Shown: in pieces, positions 51,383 through 59,956 of the stretch
Layout of the letters: each line of letters starts with the position of its first letter
Numbering within the stretch: position 1 is the first letter of the stretch
DNA from: Oleidesulfovibrio alaskensis DSM 16109
GTDB lineage: Bacteria; Desulfobacterota; Desulfovibrionia; Desulfovibrionales; Desulfovibrionaceae
Assembly: GCF_000482745.1 (NCBI RefSeq)
Contig: NZ_AXWQ01000004.1
Span: 62,001 to 126,000, forward strand
Length of the DNA: 64,000 nt
Direction: 5' to 3'
Notes under the pieces: model-generated
The model's input: the letters and a program-made list of their open reading frames with translations, nothing else
Databases searched by the model: none
Told to the model about the DNA's origin: nothing
Translations under genes and position numbers: made by a program

Positions 51383-52234
51383 CTACACTCTCCTGTAGAC
51401 GGTCGGGGCAATCTGCTCCAGCGGAAGAGCCATTCCTGACAGGCTTTCGGAATGACCGATGAATAGGTGGCCATCTTTTTGCAGACAGCGGCAGAACTGA
51501 CGGAACAGGCGCTCCTGAGTCGGTTTATCAAAATAAATTATGACATTACGGCAAAAAATAATATCAAGCTCTTTATCGAAAGAAAACTCTTCCATAAAAT
51601 TCAGGCGCCTGAAATCAATAGTCTGCCGTAGTTCCGGCCCCATACGGACAAGCGCTTTATTCGGGTCTTTGCTCCGCAGCAGGTATTTTTTACGAAACTG
51701 CTGCGGAATGCTGCCTATCTTGTCCTGTTCGTACACGCCGCGTGCTGCATGCTGCAAAGCCCGCGTTGAAATATCTGTGGCCAGTATGCTGAACGAAAAC
51801 GACTTGTTCCACCCTGCAAACTCGTGCATCACCATGGATAGTGTATAGGGTTCCATACCGAAGGAACATCCCGCACTCCACAGTCTGAGCGTCCTGTGTC
51901 CGCCCGTGCGCCGCATCCATTCCGGCAGTATGTCCTGAACAAGAATTTCAAAATGCTTCGGCTCGCGGAAAAATTCTGTAGTGTTTGTGGTAACCACATC
52001 TATCAAAGGCCGCAACTCGCTCTGCTGCCCCTTTTCAGTGAACAGGAAATCCACATAACTTTCGTACGAATCCATTCCGAGCACACGCAACCGCTTCTGC
52101 AGCCGCGCTTCCAGCATGACCTTTTTGCCCTGCGGCAGCTTGATGCCGACCTGCGTGTGGATAAACTGGCTGAGCTTCTGAAATGATTTTGAGGACATGA
52201 CGCGTGGGTGCGCTATTCCAGTGGTTGCTGCCAT
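51383..52234 (-). CDS. cheR: Chemotaxis protein methyltransferase CheR
   Basis: Methylates glutamates of chemoreceptors with SAM. The protein of about 283 residues has the N-terminal helical domain (FQKLSQFIHTQVGIKLPQGK), TTNTTEFFREPKHFEIL, the SAM-binding core LRLWSAGCSFGMEPYTLSM, ILATDIS and FCRNVIIYFDKPTQ, ending GHSESLSG. In the SAM motif, the common STGEEPYS reads SFGMEPYT, a deviation in two positions. The start is uncertain (ATG at 52234 or 52198). It lies between cheA and cheB. Confidence 0.93.
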   Translation of the reverse strand: MAATTGIAHPRVMSSKSFQKLSQFIHTQVGIKLPQGKKVMLEARLQKRLRVLGMDSYESYVDFLFTEKGQQSELRPLIDVVTTNTTEFFREPKHFEILVQDILPEWMRRTGGHRTLRLWSAGCSFGMEPYTLSMVMHEFAGWNKSFSFSILATDISTRALQHAARGVYEQDKIGSIPQQFRKKYLLRSKDPNKALVRMGPELRQTIDFRRLNFMEEFSFDKELDIIFCRNVIIYFDKPTQERLFRQFCRCLQKDGHLFIGHSESLSGMALPLEQIAPTVYRRV

Positions 52235-52302
52235 GATGCGGACACACTCTCCGTTGAAATCGCGTAACAAAAGCAGGCTGATGCGCTGCCGGAACTGCAA
52301 CT

Positions 52303-54432
52303 CTACCGGGCGGAAATCGCAGACTGGACCAGACGGGGCAGGTCCAGAATAAGCGCCATGGTTCCGTCTCCGCGTATGGTAGCCCCCGAAATACCTTCGA
52401 CGTTCTTGAATACCTTGCCCAGACTTTTAATAACTGTCTGGTGTTCGCCCACCACCCTGTCCACCACGATACCGAACCGGCTGCCCAGCGCGTTGACAAC
52501 CACTATCTGTTCGATTTCCGGCGGTGTTCCAGAAACGTCAAACAGCTTGCGCAGAGAAATATAGGGTACAACCTCGTCGCGCAGATTGATTATCTGCTTT
52601 CTGCCGGAGTCTGCCGTGCCGAAATGCTCGACACACTCTTCAACAGGTGCGAGGGGAATCACATAGCTTTCTTCACCCACCTGAACCTGCAGGCCGTCAA
52701 TGATAGCCAGCGTAAGCGGCAGCCTGATGGTAATGACCGTGGACATGCCCGGTTCGGATGTCAGCTCTATGGTGCCGCGCAGTTCTTCGATGGAACGCCG
52801 GACAACATCCATGCCCACCCCGCGTCCAGAAACACTGGTAACTTTTTCTGCCGTGGAAAAACCGGCAGCAAAAATAAGAGCATAAATCTCTTTATCCGAA
52901 AGCTCGGCATCGGGCGCAACAATACCGCGTTCCACCGCCTTTGACAGCAGCCTGTCCCTGTCCAGCCCTTTGCCGTCATCGCTGATGGTGATAAGCACCT
53001 CACCACCGGAGTGGGCAGCCCCCAGAGTTATCGTACCCTTGCGGGGTTTGCCGGCCGCCACCCGCTGCTGCGGTGGTTCCACACCATGGTCAAGACTGTT
53101 ACGCAGGCAGTGCACCAAAGGATCGCTCAGGCGTTCAATGACTGTTTTATCCAGTTCGGTCTCTGCCCCAAAGGTCACCAGATCAACTTCTTTGCCCAGG
53201 TCAGCGGAAAGATCCCTCACCAGTCTGCGGAATTTGCTGAAGGTGGTACCTATGGGCAGCATGCGGATACCCAGCGTGGCATCGCGAAGCTCATCGCTGA
53301 GCCGTTCCAGATTTTCGCTCAGTGCCAGCATATCGGCGTCTTCACGCTCATGCACCATCTGCGCTATCTGAGACTGCACAATAACAAGTTCACCTACAAG
53401 ATCGACAAGATAGTCAAGCTTGCTTGCGGCAACGCGGATGCTGGAAGCGGCTTCCGAGGAAGCCTCCCGCTTCTGCTGCATGTCCCGCACTGTCTGCTGT
53501 TCCTGCAGCGCCGACTCAACACTGTCTTCACTCACCACTCCGGCCTGCTGCAGCAGCTTGCCCATCGGCTGTCTGCTGCTGAGCACCCGCTGCAGGTCTT
53601 CAGGCTTCAGGTCACCCCGCTCGACAAGAATTTCACCTATCAGCTTGTACTTCTCGTCGGAATCAATCCTGTCACCGCTGTCCACAACCTGCACGCTCAG
53701 CTCGCATTCATCTTCCACAAACATGAACACATCGCGCACTTCCTGCTCTCCGGCAGAGGTATGCAGCAGCATGTCCCACCACAGATAGCAGGATTCCGGA
53801 TTAAGTTCGGCCAGAGAAGGCAATGCGGAAGTATGTACATATGTGGTCAGCATACCCATATCGCGCAGCTCTTCTATGAGATGCAGCGGATTGTTGCCGG
53901 TAAGAAAGATATCGGGGGCTGGTTTGAAGCGTATTCGGTAAGTAAACCTGCGGCTGCCGTCTTCTTCATCAAAGCTGCTGTCTGCAGACTGGGCGGTCTG
54001 AGCCGGAGCCGCGTCTGCAGGCTCTTGCTGGTCACCTGCGCCCAGCATCAGCCGGACCTTGGCGGTAAGCGCACTGCCTTTTTCCAGATCCACCTGTGTG
54101 CCGCTGCTGGCGCATTGCAGCAGATATGCAATGTGATCGCGGCAGGCCAGCGTCAGATCAAGAATTTCTCTGGACAGCTGCAGTTCATTGTTACGCACTC
54201 TGTCGAACATGTTTTCCACGTCGTGCGTGAAGGCGGCTATATCGTCAAAGCCGAACATAGCGCCGGAGCCTTTGATAGTGTGCATGGCACGGAACACCCG
54301 GTCCACCAGTTCGGTATCTCCGGGCTGTTCTTCCAGCTCCAGCAGCGCAGACTCAAGTTCTGTCAACAGATCCTGAGCCTCTTCCATAAAAGCCTGACTG
54401 TTCACGTCCAGCTGCACACCATCCTCCTGCAT
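52303..54432 (-). CDS. cheA: Chemotaxis histidine kinase CheA with an inserted MshEN-like double motif
   Basis: Central kinase of a chemosensory pathway, 709 residues. The HPt domain has the phosphorylated His51 in RAMHTIKGSGAMFG. Residues of about 160 to 250 form a P2-like domain (YRIRFKPAPDIFLTGNNPLH) unlike the E. coli one. Residues 261 to 312 hold two consecutive motifs, LIGEILVERGDLKPEDLQRV and MGKLLQQAGVVSEDSVESAL, that match the MshEN/T2SSE_N pattern. Dimerisation, the kinase core (HCLRNSLDHG, DDGKGLD, GRGVGMDVV) and a C-terminal CheW-like domain (about 573 to 705) follow. All catalytic boxes are present. cheY lies 15 nt upstream and cheR downstream. No separate cheW is visible. Confidence 0.94.
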   Translation of the reverse strand: MQEDGVQLDVNSQAFMEEAQDLLTELESALLELEEQPGDTELVDRVFRAMHTIKGSGAMFGFDDIAAFTHDVENMFDRVRNNELQLSREILDLTLACRDHIAYLLQCASSGTQVDLEKGSALTAKVRLMLGAGDQQEPADAAPAQTAQSADSSFDEEDGSRRFTYRIRFKPAPDIFLTGNNPLHLIEELRDMGMLTTYVHTSALPSLAELNPESCYLWWDMLLHTSAGEQEVRDVFMFVEDECELSVQVVDSGDRIDSDEKYKLIGEILVERGDLKPEDLQRVLSSRQPMGKLLQQAGVVSEDSVESALQEQQTVRDMQQKREASSEAASSIRVAASKLDYLVDLVGELVIVQSQIAQMVHEREDADMLALSENLERLSDELRDATLGIRMLPIGTTFSKFRRLVRDLSADLGKEVDLVTFGAETELDKTVIERLSDPLVHCLRNSLDHGVEPPQQRVAAGKPRKGTITLGAAHSGGEVLITISDDGKGLDRDRLLSKAVERGIVAPDAELSDKEIYALIFAAGFSTAEKVTSVSGRGVGMDVVRRSIEELRGTIELTSEPGMSTVITIRLPLTLAIIDGLQVQVGEESYVIPLAPVEECVEHFGTADSGRKQIINLRDEVVPYISLRKLFDVSGTPPEIEQIVVVNALGSRFGIVVDRVVGEHQTVIKSLGKVFKNVEGISGATIRGDGTMALILDLPRLVQSAISAR

Positions 54433-54447
54433 GAACTCTGCCGCTGC

Positions 54448-54810
54448 CTAGCGCAGAACTTTTTTTACCACGGCGAGCAACTGTTCAGGCTTAAAAGGCT
54501 TCACAATCCATCCGGTAGCCCCCGCAGCCTTCCCGTCCTGTTTTTTAGCCGCCTGCGATTCGGTGGTAAGCATGATGATGGGAATAAACTTAAACCCTGA
54601 TTTGGCCCTGATGTTCCTGATCAGTTCTATCCCGTCCATGTTGGGCATGTTCAGGTCGGTAATCACCATCTTCACATCGGGCCTTATTTTGGCGAGCGCA
54701 TCTTTACCGTCTGAAGCCTCAATAACTTCATACCCTTCATTGCGCAGTGTAAAGCTGACCATCTGCCGCACACTGGCAGAATCATCTACGGTCATGATTG
54801 TCGGTGCCAT
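54448..54810 (-). CDS. cheY: Chemotaxis response regulator CheY
   Basis: Single receiver domain of 120 residues. It has the acidic pair in IMTVDDSASVRQM, the phosphoacceptor Asp in MVITDLNMPNMDGIELI, the threonine in IIMLTTES and the lysine in WIVKPFKPEQL. It lies 15 nt before cheA on the same strand, so it is the likely target of that kinase. There is no CheZ gene nearby. Confidence 0.96.
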   Translation of the reverse strand: MAPTIMTVDDSASVRQMVSFTLRNEGYEVIEASDGKDALAKIRPDVKMVITDLNMPNMDGIELIRNIRAKSGFKFIPIIMLTTESQAAKKQDGKAAGATGWIVKPFKPEQLLAVVKKVLR

Positions 54811-54856
54811 TCTTTTCCCCCTTTTCTCCGGTTCTGTTCTTGCGGCGTGTCACTTT

Positions 54857-56575
54857 TCAGAACAACTCGATATTGTCGTCATCAGCTTCGTCTGATTGTC
54901 CGCCGAAAGCCTTCAGGTGGATATCGCGTTCCTGCTTCATGGTATATCTGTTCATCATCTGATCAAGCTGCGCAGGTCTGCGGACAGATTTCGCGTCCGG
55001 CACGGCAGCTTCAATTCTGCGTACCAGCCCCTGCAGCCGTTCCTGCGCTGCAGACAGTTCCTTGCCCACTGTTTTTTCAAACGTGATTCCGCGGACAACG
55101 GATGATATGCTGTCAGCAATATCGCCGGCTTCACTGCTTAATGCCGCGGCAAGGTTTTCCGCCTGCATTCCCAGTGCGCGCAAAGAGCCTGTGACTTCTT
55201 CCAGCTTGCCTATGGTCTCGTTGATAACCGTCGCATCATGAAATGAGCGGGCCTGACTTTTCAGGCTGTCTGCCGAAGATGAAACCGTGTCAAGCGTTGC
55301 CGCAATGACACCTGTCTGGTTGCCCGCATCCTGCGAAAGCCGCTGTATGGAAGAAGCCAGAACCCCCAGCGCCTTGCCTTTGTCACCGGTATGGGCAGCC
55401 TTGATGCTGGCATTGAGAGCGATAAGTTCTATCTCGGCGCCCACATCTTCGATGTGTTCCAGAAATCCGGCCATATCAGCCACCGTGGAAGCCACGGAAG
55501 ACATGGTTTCGCCCATTTCTCCGCCTTGTGCCGCCACGCCGCGCATACGCTCCGCTGTGTCATTGATGGTCTGAGAAATGGAATCCAGAGCACTTCCGGC
55601 CACACTGTCGCCGGAAACAGCAGTGTGTGCCACATGCATGACATTGGACGCTATCTGCCCGAGACCGGCGGAAAGCTGCCCCACGGCATCGGAAAAACTG
55701 TCCCGCGAGTGCTCAAGCTGCATGGCCTGCAGACGTGCGACATCCATAATCCAGACCAGTTCTTCATCGGGAGAACTGTCCTCCTGCTTTTCAATCACCA
55801 TGCGGCTCACACTTTCCAGAATCTCATCCACATGCTCCACCTGCTGACGCACGATGTCATGAAACTGCAGCGAAGAGACTATCTGCCCCATGCTGGCTGC
55901 AATATCGCTCATCAGTGCATCCACATGCTCCGACCGCTCCTTTGCAGCCTGAGCCGCGTCCTGCAGCAGGTGTACACGATCGGTCATGCCCGATGCAGCC
56001 TCAAGCGCACAGGTCTGCTGGTCGCCCAGCATTATCTGCGAACGGACGGAAGCCTCATCTGCCAGAGCATCCAGATTTTTGGCGTACTGCACTATCTGCC
56101 CGGAATATTCGACAATTTTTCCGGCAAGTTTTTCAACATCATCGGCAAGGGTATTAAACCCGCGGCCATCCGTGCCCAGGCGTGCACTTTCTATTCTTGT
56201 TGATATTCCAAGCATCTGGAGTGTCCGGACAACACGGGCATAACTCTGGATAAGCCTTATCAGCTCATGAAGATTACTGCGTACCCGTACCAGCTCGTCC
56301 AGATTACTTTCCGACCCCACACTGCACAGCTCATGCAGCCGTCCCATATCGTCGGCCAGCTGATTGATCACACTGTAAATAGCTTCGCCGGAAACAAGCT
56401 CGACAAGCTCGGCGGAACGCTGCCGCACTCCGCCCACAGCATCCGACAGAGACATAATGTTTTCGCCCAGCGCAAGAAATTCATGTTCTCTGCTGCTGAT
56501 GAGCATGTTCAATTTTTTCCGCACGTCGCCGAGCAGTTGCAGACTTTCTTGGACCAGCTTGCCAGTTCCTGACAT
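54857..56575 (-). CDS. Soluble chemoreceptor-like protein with two signalling-tip-like segments
   Basis: Protein of about 572 residues, almost wholly coiled coil, with no membrane segment. Two segments resemble the tip of a chemoreceptor signalling hairpin: residues 119 to 154 (LQMLGISTRIESARLGTDGR then GFNTLADDVEKLAGKI) and 379 to 416 (EIELIALNASIKAAHTGDKG then KALGVLASSIQRLS). Each is flanked by long helices, so the protein may be two MCP-like halves in tandem. A sensory domain is not evident. It ends in an acidic tail, DEADDDNIELF. The ATG at 56575 follows AGAGG. It is the first gene of the che set, 47 nt before cheY. Confidence 0.75.
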   Translation of the reverse strand: MSGTGKLVQESLQLLGDVRKKLNMLISSREHEFLALGENIMSLSDAVGGVRQRSAELVELVSGEAIYSVINQLADDMGRLHELCSVGSESNLDELVRVRSNLHELIRLIQSYARVVRTLQMLGISTRIESARLGTDGRGFNTLADDVEKLAGKIVEYSGQIVQYAKNLDALADEASVRSQIMLGDQQTCALEAASGMTDRVHLLQDAAQAAKERSEHVDALMSDIAASMGQIVSSLQFHDIVRQQVEHVDEILESVSRMVIEKQEDSSPDEELVWIMDVARLQAMQLEHSRDSFSDAVGQLSAGLGQIASNVMHVAHTAVSGDSVAGSALDSISQTINDTAERMRGVAAQGGEMGETMSSVASTVADMAGFLEHIEDVGAEIELIALNASIKAAHTGDKGKALGVLASSIQRLSQDAGNQTGVIAATLDTVSSSADSLKSQARSFHDATVINETIGKLEEVTGSLRALGMQAENLAAALSSEAGDIADSISSVVRGITFEKTVGKELSAAQERLQGLVRRIEAAVPDAKSVRRPAQLDQMMNRYTMKQERDIHLKAFGGQSDEADDDNIELF

Positions 56576-56755
56576 GAAAACGCCTCTCAATGCATTCGGG
56601 GGCAGCTTTGGACAAAAAACCGCCGGAAAACGACCGTTACCTGACAACTCTTAGCATGTACCAAAAAAAACAGCTGATACATGATATATAGCATACGATG
56701 CGGCAACGTGCCGGACAGGTCAAGAATATCTTGGAACAGAAGAAACGCGGAGGCA

Positions 56756-58114
56756 TCAGGCATCCGCGGCGGGGTTGCGGAAAAGTTTTTCCTGCAGCAT
56801 GCCGATGGTGGTCACACCTGTTCCCCCCTCTTCCGGGCAGAACATGGATGAATAGCCCAGCCTTTTAGCCTGCACCGAACGCACAGACTGCGCTGACACC
56901 GGGCGTATCTGACCGTTGAGATCAACCTCGCCCCAGAAGACGCTGCGTGCAGGCAGGGGCACGTCATAAAAGGAAGACAGAATAGCCGCCACAAGCGCAA
57001 GGTCCATTCCGGGGTCCTGCACACGCATCCCGCCGCCCACCTTGGCATAGATGTCCACCTGTCCGAAATTGAGGCGCAGGCGTTTTTCCAGCACGGCAAG
57101 CAACAGGTGCAGCCTGTTCACATCGAACCCCAGCGCTGTGCGTCTGGGAATGGAAAGATAGCTGCGGGTGACAAGCGCCTGCATTTCAACGGCAAAAGGT
57201 CTCTGACCATCTACGGTCATGACCACGGAAGTACCGCTGAGAGAAGGGTCGCGGGCATCCAGAAAAAAAGTTGAAGGGTCGTCCACAAGATCCAGCCCCT
57301 GCTGCACCATGCGGAAAACAAGAAGTTCCTGATTGGGGCCGAAACGGTTCTTAAGCACCCGCAGCATACGGAACTGCTGCCTGCGGTCTCCTTCCAGAGA
57401 AATAACCGTATCGACCATATGCTCCAGCAGTTTGGGCCCGGCAAGCTGTCCGTCTTTGGTCACATGGCCCACAAAGAGCACGCATGTGCCGCAGGCCCTG
57501 CATTTTTCCGCCAGTTCCGTAGAAACTGCCCGCACCTGACTGACACTGCCCGGCAACCCCTCGGCACGGGTCGAGGTAAGCGTCTGCACCGAGTCAACAA
57601 TGAGCAGATCCGGTGCCGGCTGCTCTTCCAGCATGGGCAAAGCGTCTTCAACCCGTGAAGACGACACGGCCAGCATGGTGTCGTATAAAACACCGAGCCG
57701 CTCTGCCCTTCCGCGCAGCTGACCCAGCGACTCTTCCCCCGAAAGATACAGTACGGAACGGCCGGAAGCCGCCACAGCACCGGCAACCTGAAGCAGCAGG
57801 GTGGACTTGCCGATTCCCGGCTCTCCGCCCACAAGCAGCGCCGCCCCCGGCACCAGTCCCCTGCCCAGAATACGGTCCAGCTCGGCTATTCCTGTACCGA
57901 AAGGTGTATGATGCTGTTCCGTAACGTCTTTAAGCCGTACAGGACGGCTGGCTGCCACAGCGGCATGCCTGCCCGCACGTCCGGCAGGCCGGTTCTTTTC
58001 CACCACCACAGACTGCAGGGTGTTCCATTCGCCGCACCGCGGGCACTGTCCTCTCCACTGCGGGGCACCGGCCCCGCACGACGAGCAGACATACGTTTCT
58101 TTAAGCTTTACCAC
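56756..58114 (-). CDS. radA: DNA repair protein RadA (Sms)
   Basis: RecA-like ATPase that promotes branch migration in recombination. The 452-residue protein has the N-terminal zinc finger YVCSSCGAGAPQWRGQCPRCGEW (20 or so residues), Walker A GGEPGIGKSTLLLQVAG, the RadA-specific LKNRFGPNQELLVFRM and a C-terminal Lon-like domain (IYAKVGGGMRVQDPGMDLAL). All key motifs are intact. It follows a DUF3426 gene by 15 nt and ends a run that begins with metH. Confidence 0.96.
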   Translation of the reverse strand: MVKLKETYVCSSCGAGAPQWRGQCPRCGEWNTLQSVVVEKNRPAGRAGRHAAVAASRPVRLKDVTEQHHTPFGTGIAELDRILGRGLVPGAALLVGGEPGIGKSTLLLQVAGAVAASGRSVLYLSGEESLGQLRGRAERLGVLYDTMLAVSSSRVEDALPMLEEQPAPDLLIVDSVQTLTSTRAEGLPGSVSQVRAVSTELAEKCRACGTCVLFVGHVTKDGQLAGPKLLEHMVDTVISLEGDRRQQFRMLRVLKNRFGPNQELLVFRMVQQGLDLVDDPSTFFLDARDPSLSGTSVVMTVDGQRPFAVEMQALVTRSYLSIPRRTALGFDVNRLHLLLAVLEKRLRLNFGQVDIYAKVGGGMRVQDPGMDLALVAAILSSFYDVPLPARSVFWGEVDLNGQIRPVSAQSVRSVQAKRLGYSSMFCPEEGGTGVTTIGMLQEKLFRNPAADA

Positions 58115-58129
58115 AGATGCCGCCTGACT

Positions 58130-58900
58130 CTAATTGGAAGGAGGGGGATTCTTGGCTTCCACCACCTTGACCAGAAACTCGCGCACAGTCTGGGGAGGAT
58201 TGTAAAAGGCGACCATAAAAGGCACTTCGCTGCCGGGCTGCACATTGGTGTTATTGGTCAACACCTCAACCTTGTTGGTCAGCGTTGTCTCAAGCTCATT
58301 TTCGGAAAGAACCTGCAACTGAAAAAGCGAAGCAGTAACACCGCACAACTGCTGCTTGCTCATGACCGTCTGTCCTGAATCATCAAACAGCAATGCTTCT
58401 ATTTTGATAAGATCTTTGGGAGAACTGAAGTTGTTGACAACTTTGCCTTCAATGACAGTTATCCGGCCGATTTTTTCATTGGTGATGGTGTACTGCCGCA
58501 CGCTGCGCAGCGCGATTTTTTTAACCTGTTCCGTGGGAACCGGTTCCGGAGCAGGTTCCTGCGCAACGGGGCGGGAGTCAATGAACGACACAAGCTCCGG
58601 CGCAAACAGGTATATTCCGCCAGCCGCGCACGCAAGAAGAACAACAGCGGCCACAATGCCCAGCAACGCGCCGCCCTTCTTTTTCTTATTCACAGGGCCG
58701 GGTTCATCCAGATCAAACGATGGCAGCGACGCGGGAGAAGAATCCGTTGCGGAGTCTGAAGGTGCAGTGTCATCTTCCGGCGCATCAATAACCAGAGGAA
58801 ACAACTCTTTACATACCGTGCAGCGGCATTTAGCTCCCGGTCTGACCAGTTCTTCCGCAAGATTGTATACTGTCTTGCAGTTCGGGCAGGTAACGTGCAT
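58130..58900 (-). CDS. MJ0042 zinc-ribbon protein with one TM helix and DUF3426 domain
   Basis: Protein of 256 residues. The N-terminus is an MJ0042-type zinc ribbon (VTCPNCKTVYNLAEEL ... CRCTVCKELF), followed by an acidic linker, a KKKK stop and one transmembrane helix (GALLGIVAAVVLLACAAGGI), then a DUF3426 domain (ITVIEGKVVNNFSSPKDLIK, VQPGSEVPFMVAFYNPP). Proteins of this build occur in many deltaproteobacteria; some resemble adventurous-motility or gliding proteins, but the role is unknown. It lies between hpt and radA. Confidence 0.8.
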   Translation of the reverse strand: MHVTCPNCKTVYNLAEELVRPGAKCRCTVCKELFPLVIDAPEDDTAPSDSATDSSPASLPSFDLDEPGPVNKKKKGGALLGIVAAVVLLACAAGGIYLFAPELVSFIDSRPVAQEPAPEPVPTEQVKKIALRSVRQYTITNEKIGRITVIEGKVVNNFSSPKDLIKIEALLFDDSGQTVMSKQQLCGVTASLFQLQVLSENELETTLTNKVEVLTNNTNVQPGSEVPFMVAFYNPPQTVREFLVKVVEAKNPPPSN

Positions 58901-58932
58901 CGTTTATCCTGTTACAAGTATATGCCCTGAGG

Positions 58933-59463
58933 CTAGTTTGCGACATGAGCGTCGTAAATGGCGTCAAGCTCCCTGTACTGTTCGGCGTAATCCATCCCGT
59001 ACCCGATAATGTACCCTTTATCCAACGCAAATCCGGGGAAGTCCACGGTCACGTCCACCTCGCGGCGCTCGGCCTTGTCCACTATGGCGCACAGCCGGAT
59101 GCTGGCGGCACCGCGCGCTGCTAGCTGACGGTACAGAAAGTCCACGGTATGGCCGGTATCCACGATGTCTTCGACCACCAGCACATGCTTGCCGTCTATG
59201 GACACTTCCAGATCCTTGGTAAAGGAAATGTTTCTGGAACGGGTTGTCGAGTTACCGTAACTTGCTACCCTTACGAAATCAATTTCCGGCCGGACTGTCA
59301 AATGCTTGAGCAGGTCGGAAAAAAACATGAAAGCGCCTTTGAGCACGCACACCACGACTAGCGGTTTGTCTTCATACTCAGCATTGATCTGAACAGCCAG
59401 TTCGCGCACACGCTCCTGCACCTGCTCGGCGGTATATACAACATCCATTCCGGTTACGGTCAT
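58933..59463 (-). CDS. hpt: Hypoxanthine phosphoribosyltransferase
   Basis: Salvages hypoxanthine (and guanine) to nucleotides with PRPP. The 176-residue protein has the flexible-loop region VASYGNSTTRSRNISFTKDL, the PRPP-binding motif VLVVEDIVDTGHTVDFL and the base-binding end KGYIIGYGMDYAEQYRELDA. Length is normal. It lies between an acetyltransferase gene and a DUF3426 gene, all on one strand. Confidence 0.95.
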   Translation of the reverse strand: MTVTGMDVVYTAEQVQERVRELAVQINAEYEDKPLVVVCVLKGAFMFFSDLLKHLTVRPEIDFVRVASYGNSTTRSRNISFTKDLEVSIDGKHVLVVEDIVDTGHTVDFLYRQLAARGAASIRLCAIVDKAERREVDVTVDFPGFALDKGYIIGYGMDYAEQYRELDAIYDAHVAN

Positions 59464-59484
59464 CTTTTTCTGCCCTTTGTTGCG

Positions 59485-59946
59485 TTACAATTCAATCATC
59501 ATAGCCACTTCATCGCAGTCGGGAAAGCGCGGACAATTGATGCAGTCCGCCCACACCTTCTGCGGCAGCACGTCTTTGGCCACTTCCGCAAAGCCCTGCT
59601 TGCGGAAAAAACCGGCCTGATACGTCAGAGTGAACACCTTGTAAAGCCCGAGCGTCACAGCCTCGCTGACACAGGCTTCGACCAGCCGCCGCCCCCAGCC
59701 AAGGCCCTGCATGTCGTCAGCCACCACCAGAGAACGGACTTCCGCCAGTTCATCCCATATGATGGAAAGCGCGCAGCACCCCTTGATGGGGCCTCCGTCG
59801 TCCGGGTCGACCACGTAAAATTCACGGATATGATTGTACAGCTGGCTGAGAGAACGCGGCAACAGCAACCCGCCTGCGGCATGGTGCATGAGAAGTGCGT
59901 GGATGGCCTTCACATCCTGAATACGGGCTTTACGTAAATACGTCAT
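59485..59946 (-). CDS. GNAT N-acetyltransferase, short ArgA (N-acetylglutamate synthase) type
   Basis: Single GNAT domain of 153 residues with the acetyl-CoA loop MQGLGWGRRLVEACV and the family opening YLRKARIQDVKAIHALLM. It resembles the stand-alone acetyltransferase domain of N-acetylglutamate synthase (RSLVVADDMQGLGWGR, FTLTYQAGFFRKQGF), the first enzyme of arginine synthesis. A C-terminal CINCPRFPDC cluster of cysteines is a further mark of this short type. The substrate is inferred from similarity. It lies 10 nt after the TlpA-like gene. Confidence 0.82.
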   Translation of the reverse strand: MTYLRKARIQDVKAIHALLMHHAAGGLLLPRSLSQLYNHIREFYVVDPDDGGPIKGCCALSIIWDELAEVRSLVVADDMQGLGWGRRLVEACVSEAVTLGLYKVFTLTYQAGFFRKQGFAEVAKDVLPQKVWADCINCPRFPDCDEVAMMIEL

Positions 59947-59956
59947 TGCGCAGCCT

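Noticed and set aside
53011..54600. Long plus-strand open frame antisense to cheA and cheY
   Set aside because: Composition is that of an antisense shadow; cheA and cheY have complete motifs on the other strand.
56576..56755. CGGCACGTTGCCG element before the receptor-like gene as a sigma-54 promoter
   Set aside because: The GG and GC elements of sigma-54 promoters need a fixed 4-nt spacer that is absent.
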